From positions 1 through 43,563 of the forward strand of contig QHUK01000060.1 of assembly GCA_003222085.1 (NCBI GenBank): a DNA stretch of 43,563 nucleotides. The letters are read 5' to 3'. Numbering within the stretch: the first letter of the stretch is position 1; each line of letters starts with the position of its first letter. Below are positions 42,143 through 43,563 of this stretch, one piece after another. The notes under the pieces are model-generated. The model was not told the DNA's origin, ran no database searches, and was given only the letters and a program-made list of their open reading frames with translations. A program made the position numbers and the translations under genes. This DNA is from Gemmatimonadota bacterium (GTDB taxonomy: Bacteria; Gemmatimonadota; Gemmatimonadetes; Gemmatimonadales; GWC2-71-9).

Positions 42143-43563
42143 ATGGCGCAAACGCTCAGACGTCTGCTCGCCGTTGCAGCGGTCCTGCTGTTTGCCACCT
42201 GCCATAATGAGGGGCCGCCCGCAACGGTAGCGTCGGTGACCGTGACACCGCGGACCTTGACGGTGGGGGTGGGGGCGACCGCGCAGCTGACGGCGACGCC
42301 CAAGGATGCGAACGGGACGGCGCTCACGGGGCGCGTCGTGACCTGGGCGAGCGACAACACGACGGTGGCAACGGTGAGCTCCATGGGGCTGGTGGGGGGG
42401 GTGGCTCAGGGCCAGGCAACCATCACGGCGACGAGTGAGGGGCAGAGCGGGACGGCGGCGCTCACCGTCGTGGTGCTGGTGGCATCGGTGACGGTGACGC
42501 CGACGCCGGCGACCGTGGGGATCGGACAGACCGTGCAGCTGACGGCGACCCCCAAGGATGCGAACGGGAACGTGCTCACAGGGCGCGTCGTCACCTGGGC
42601 GAGCAACAATACGGCCGTGGCCACGGTGGGCTCCACGGGGCTGGTCAGCGGGGTGGCTCAGGGTCAGGCGACCATCACCGCGACGAGTGAGACGAAGAGC
42701 GGCACGGCAGCGATTACTGTGATCCAGGTGCCAGTCGCATCCGTAACGGTGACGCCGGCCACGCCTACGGTGTTCCTCGGCCAGACGGTGCAGTTGACCG
42801 CGACGCCCAAGGACGCAAACGGGAACGTGCTCAGCGGGCGCGTCGTCACCTGGGCGAGCGACAATACGGCCGTGGCCACCGTGAGCTCCACGGGGCTGGT
42901 CACGGGGGTGACTCAGGGTCAGGCGACGATCACCGCGACGAGTGAGGCGAAGAACGGCACGGCAGCGGTTGCGGTGGTGAGTCTCATGCTCGCGGAGTTC
43001 AGCGCTGGAGGCGTTCACACCTGCGGCGTGACGACCAGCGACGGGGCGTTCTGCTGGGGCAGTAACAGCAGCGGCCAGCTCGGCGGGTCCGCAGCCTCTG
43101 AGTGTGAGATTAGCTACTACTACGGCAGCGGTGTCCCCTGTAGCACAACGGCGGTGCCCGTGGCGGGCGGGTTTGCCTTCGCGGCCGTGAGCGCAGGCAG
43201 GTCGCATACGTGCGGGCTCACGACCGGCGGCGCTGCGTACTGCTGGGGAGACAATGTCCAGGGCCAGCTCGGCGACGGTTCGACAATCAGCAGCGGGACG
43301 CCCGTGCCCGTCGCAGGCGGGCTCATGTTCGGAGCGGTGAGTGCTGGCGATGGTTTCACGTGCGGGCTGACGGCCAGCGGCGCCGCGTACTGCTGGGGTT
43401 ATAACGGCGTGGGCGAGCTCGGCAACGGCACGACGACCAATAGCCCGATCCCCGTGGCCGTAACGGGTATGCTCACCTTCACGACGCTCAGCACGGGCGA
43501 TTCTCATGCGTGCGGCCTCACGAGCAGCGGCGCCGTGTACTGCTGGGGGGCCAACCGGAGCGC
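42143..43563 (+). CDS. BIG2/RCC1-repeat lipoprotein, 3' end cut by window edge
   Basis: The open frame from the ATG at 42143 runs 473 codons to the window edge without a stop. The N-terminus is a lipoprotein-like signal with Cys20 (LLFATC). Residues 29-112, 113-198 and 199-281 are three BIG2 (bacterial Ig-like) domains, each with VTVTP, QLTATPKDANG, GRVVTWAS-x-NT and QGQATITATS. The three are very similar in DNA. From residue 285 on, RCC1-type repeats appear (HTCGLTTGGAAYCWGDN, GQLGDG), each with two Cys that may form disulfides outside the cytoplasm. The propeller needs about seven repeats, so the rest lies beyond the window. The antisense frame is a shadow. Confidence 0.9.
   Translation, partial: MAQTLRRLLAVAAVLLFATCHNEGPPATVASVTVTPRTLTVGVGATAQLTATPKDANGTALTGRVVTWASDNTTVATVSSMGLVGGVAQGQATITATSEGQSGTAALTVVVLVASVTVTPTPATVGIGQTVQLTATPKDANGNVLTGRVVTWASNNTAVATVGSTGLVSGVAQGQATITATSETKSGTAAITVIQVPVASVTVTPATPTVFLGQTVQLTATPKDANGNVLSGRVVTWASDNTAVATVSSTGLVTGVTQGQATITATSEAKNGTAAVAVVSLMLAEFSAGGVHTCGVTTSDGAFCWGSNSSGQLGGSAASECEISYYYGSGVPCSTTAVPVAGGFAFAAVSAGRSHTCGLTTGGAAYCWGDNVQGQLGDGSTISSGTPVPVAGGLMFGAVSAGDGFTCGLTASGAAYCWGYNGVGELGNGTTTNSPIPVAVTGMLTFTTLSTGDSHACGLTSSGAVYCWGANRS

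Noticed and set aside
41975..43507. 510-codon minus-strand open frame
   Set aside because: It is antisense to the BIG2-RCC1 gene and has a His/Arg/Gly-rich shadow composition caused by the repeats.

Overview
The window is a GC-rich, gene-dense stretch of a chromosome. Its gene content suggests a Gram-negative soil or sediment bacterium of the Gemmatimonadota or a nearby phylum. This is an inference from three Ser/Thr kinase mosaics (one with PD40/TolB-like repeats), a BlaI/M56 pair, a MASE1 hybrid kinase, Uma2 paralogs, many lipoproteins and a BIG2-RCC1 protein. No rRNA or marker gene is present. I saw no tRNA, rRNA, phage, transposase or CRISPR array.

Layout. Positions 1-1701 hold a cut-off hypothetical gene, a small membrane protein and a DUF2182 membrane protein, with a REP-like hairpin in between. 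Positions 1763-4390 encode a membrane Ser/Thr kinase with a PD40 propeller. At 4432-6524 (minus) lie an uncharacterised gene behind a c-di-GMP-I riboswitch with its own promoter and terminator, then a GlcG-like lipoprotein. Positions 7247-10924 encode a kinase-AAA-TPR giant. Positions 10997-14815 hold an aldo/keto reductase, an M29-like exported protein, a small secreted protein and a likely outer-membrane barrel. Positions 14822-16130 are an ECF sigma/membrane protein/Spy-like operon, divergent from a kinase-PEGA-FGE-hydrolase fusion (16176-19193). Next come a toxin-antitoxin-like nucleotidyltransferase pair, a beta-propeller lipoprotein with near-identical repeats and a MASE1 hybrid histidine kinase. 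Positions 25401-27365 carry MOSC and AhpD-like genes divergent from a CGNR regulator.

The most interesting part is 27405-31595. An ECF sigma/zinc anti-sigma pair, two cupredoxins, a secreted JAMM-like protein and a membrane protein share one promoter architecture, GGAATA-N16-N-GTC. It occurs four times, as two divergent pairs built on two almost identical 16-bp palindromes. I read this as a local ECF regulon concerned with the envelope and probably with copper or redox chemistry.

Positions 32171-36522 hold a chimeric reading frame, then a BlaI repressor with paired operators, an M56 peptidase whose sensor part is HEAT repeats (with a REP-like element inserted in frame) and a second HEAT protein. 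The remainder holds two Uma2 paralogs with conserved leaders, a cytochrome P460, an exported dienelactone hydrolase, an orphan Tat-exported molybdenum hydroxylase large subunit, a cluster of inverted and tandem repeats and a BIG2-RCC1 lipoprotein that runs off the right edge.
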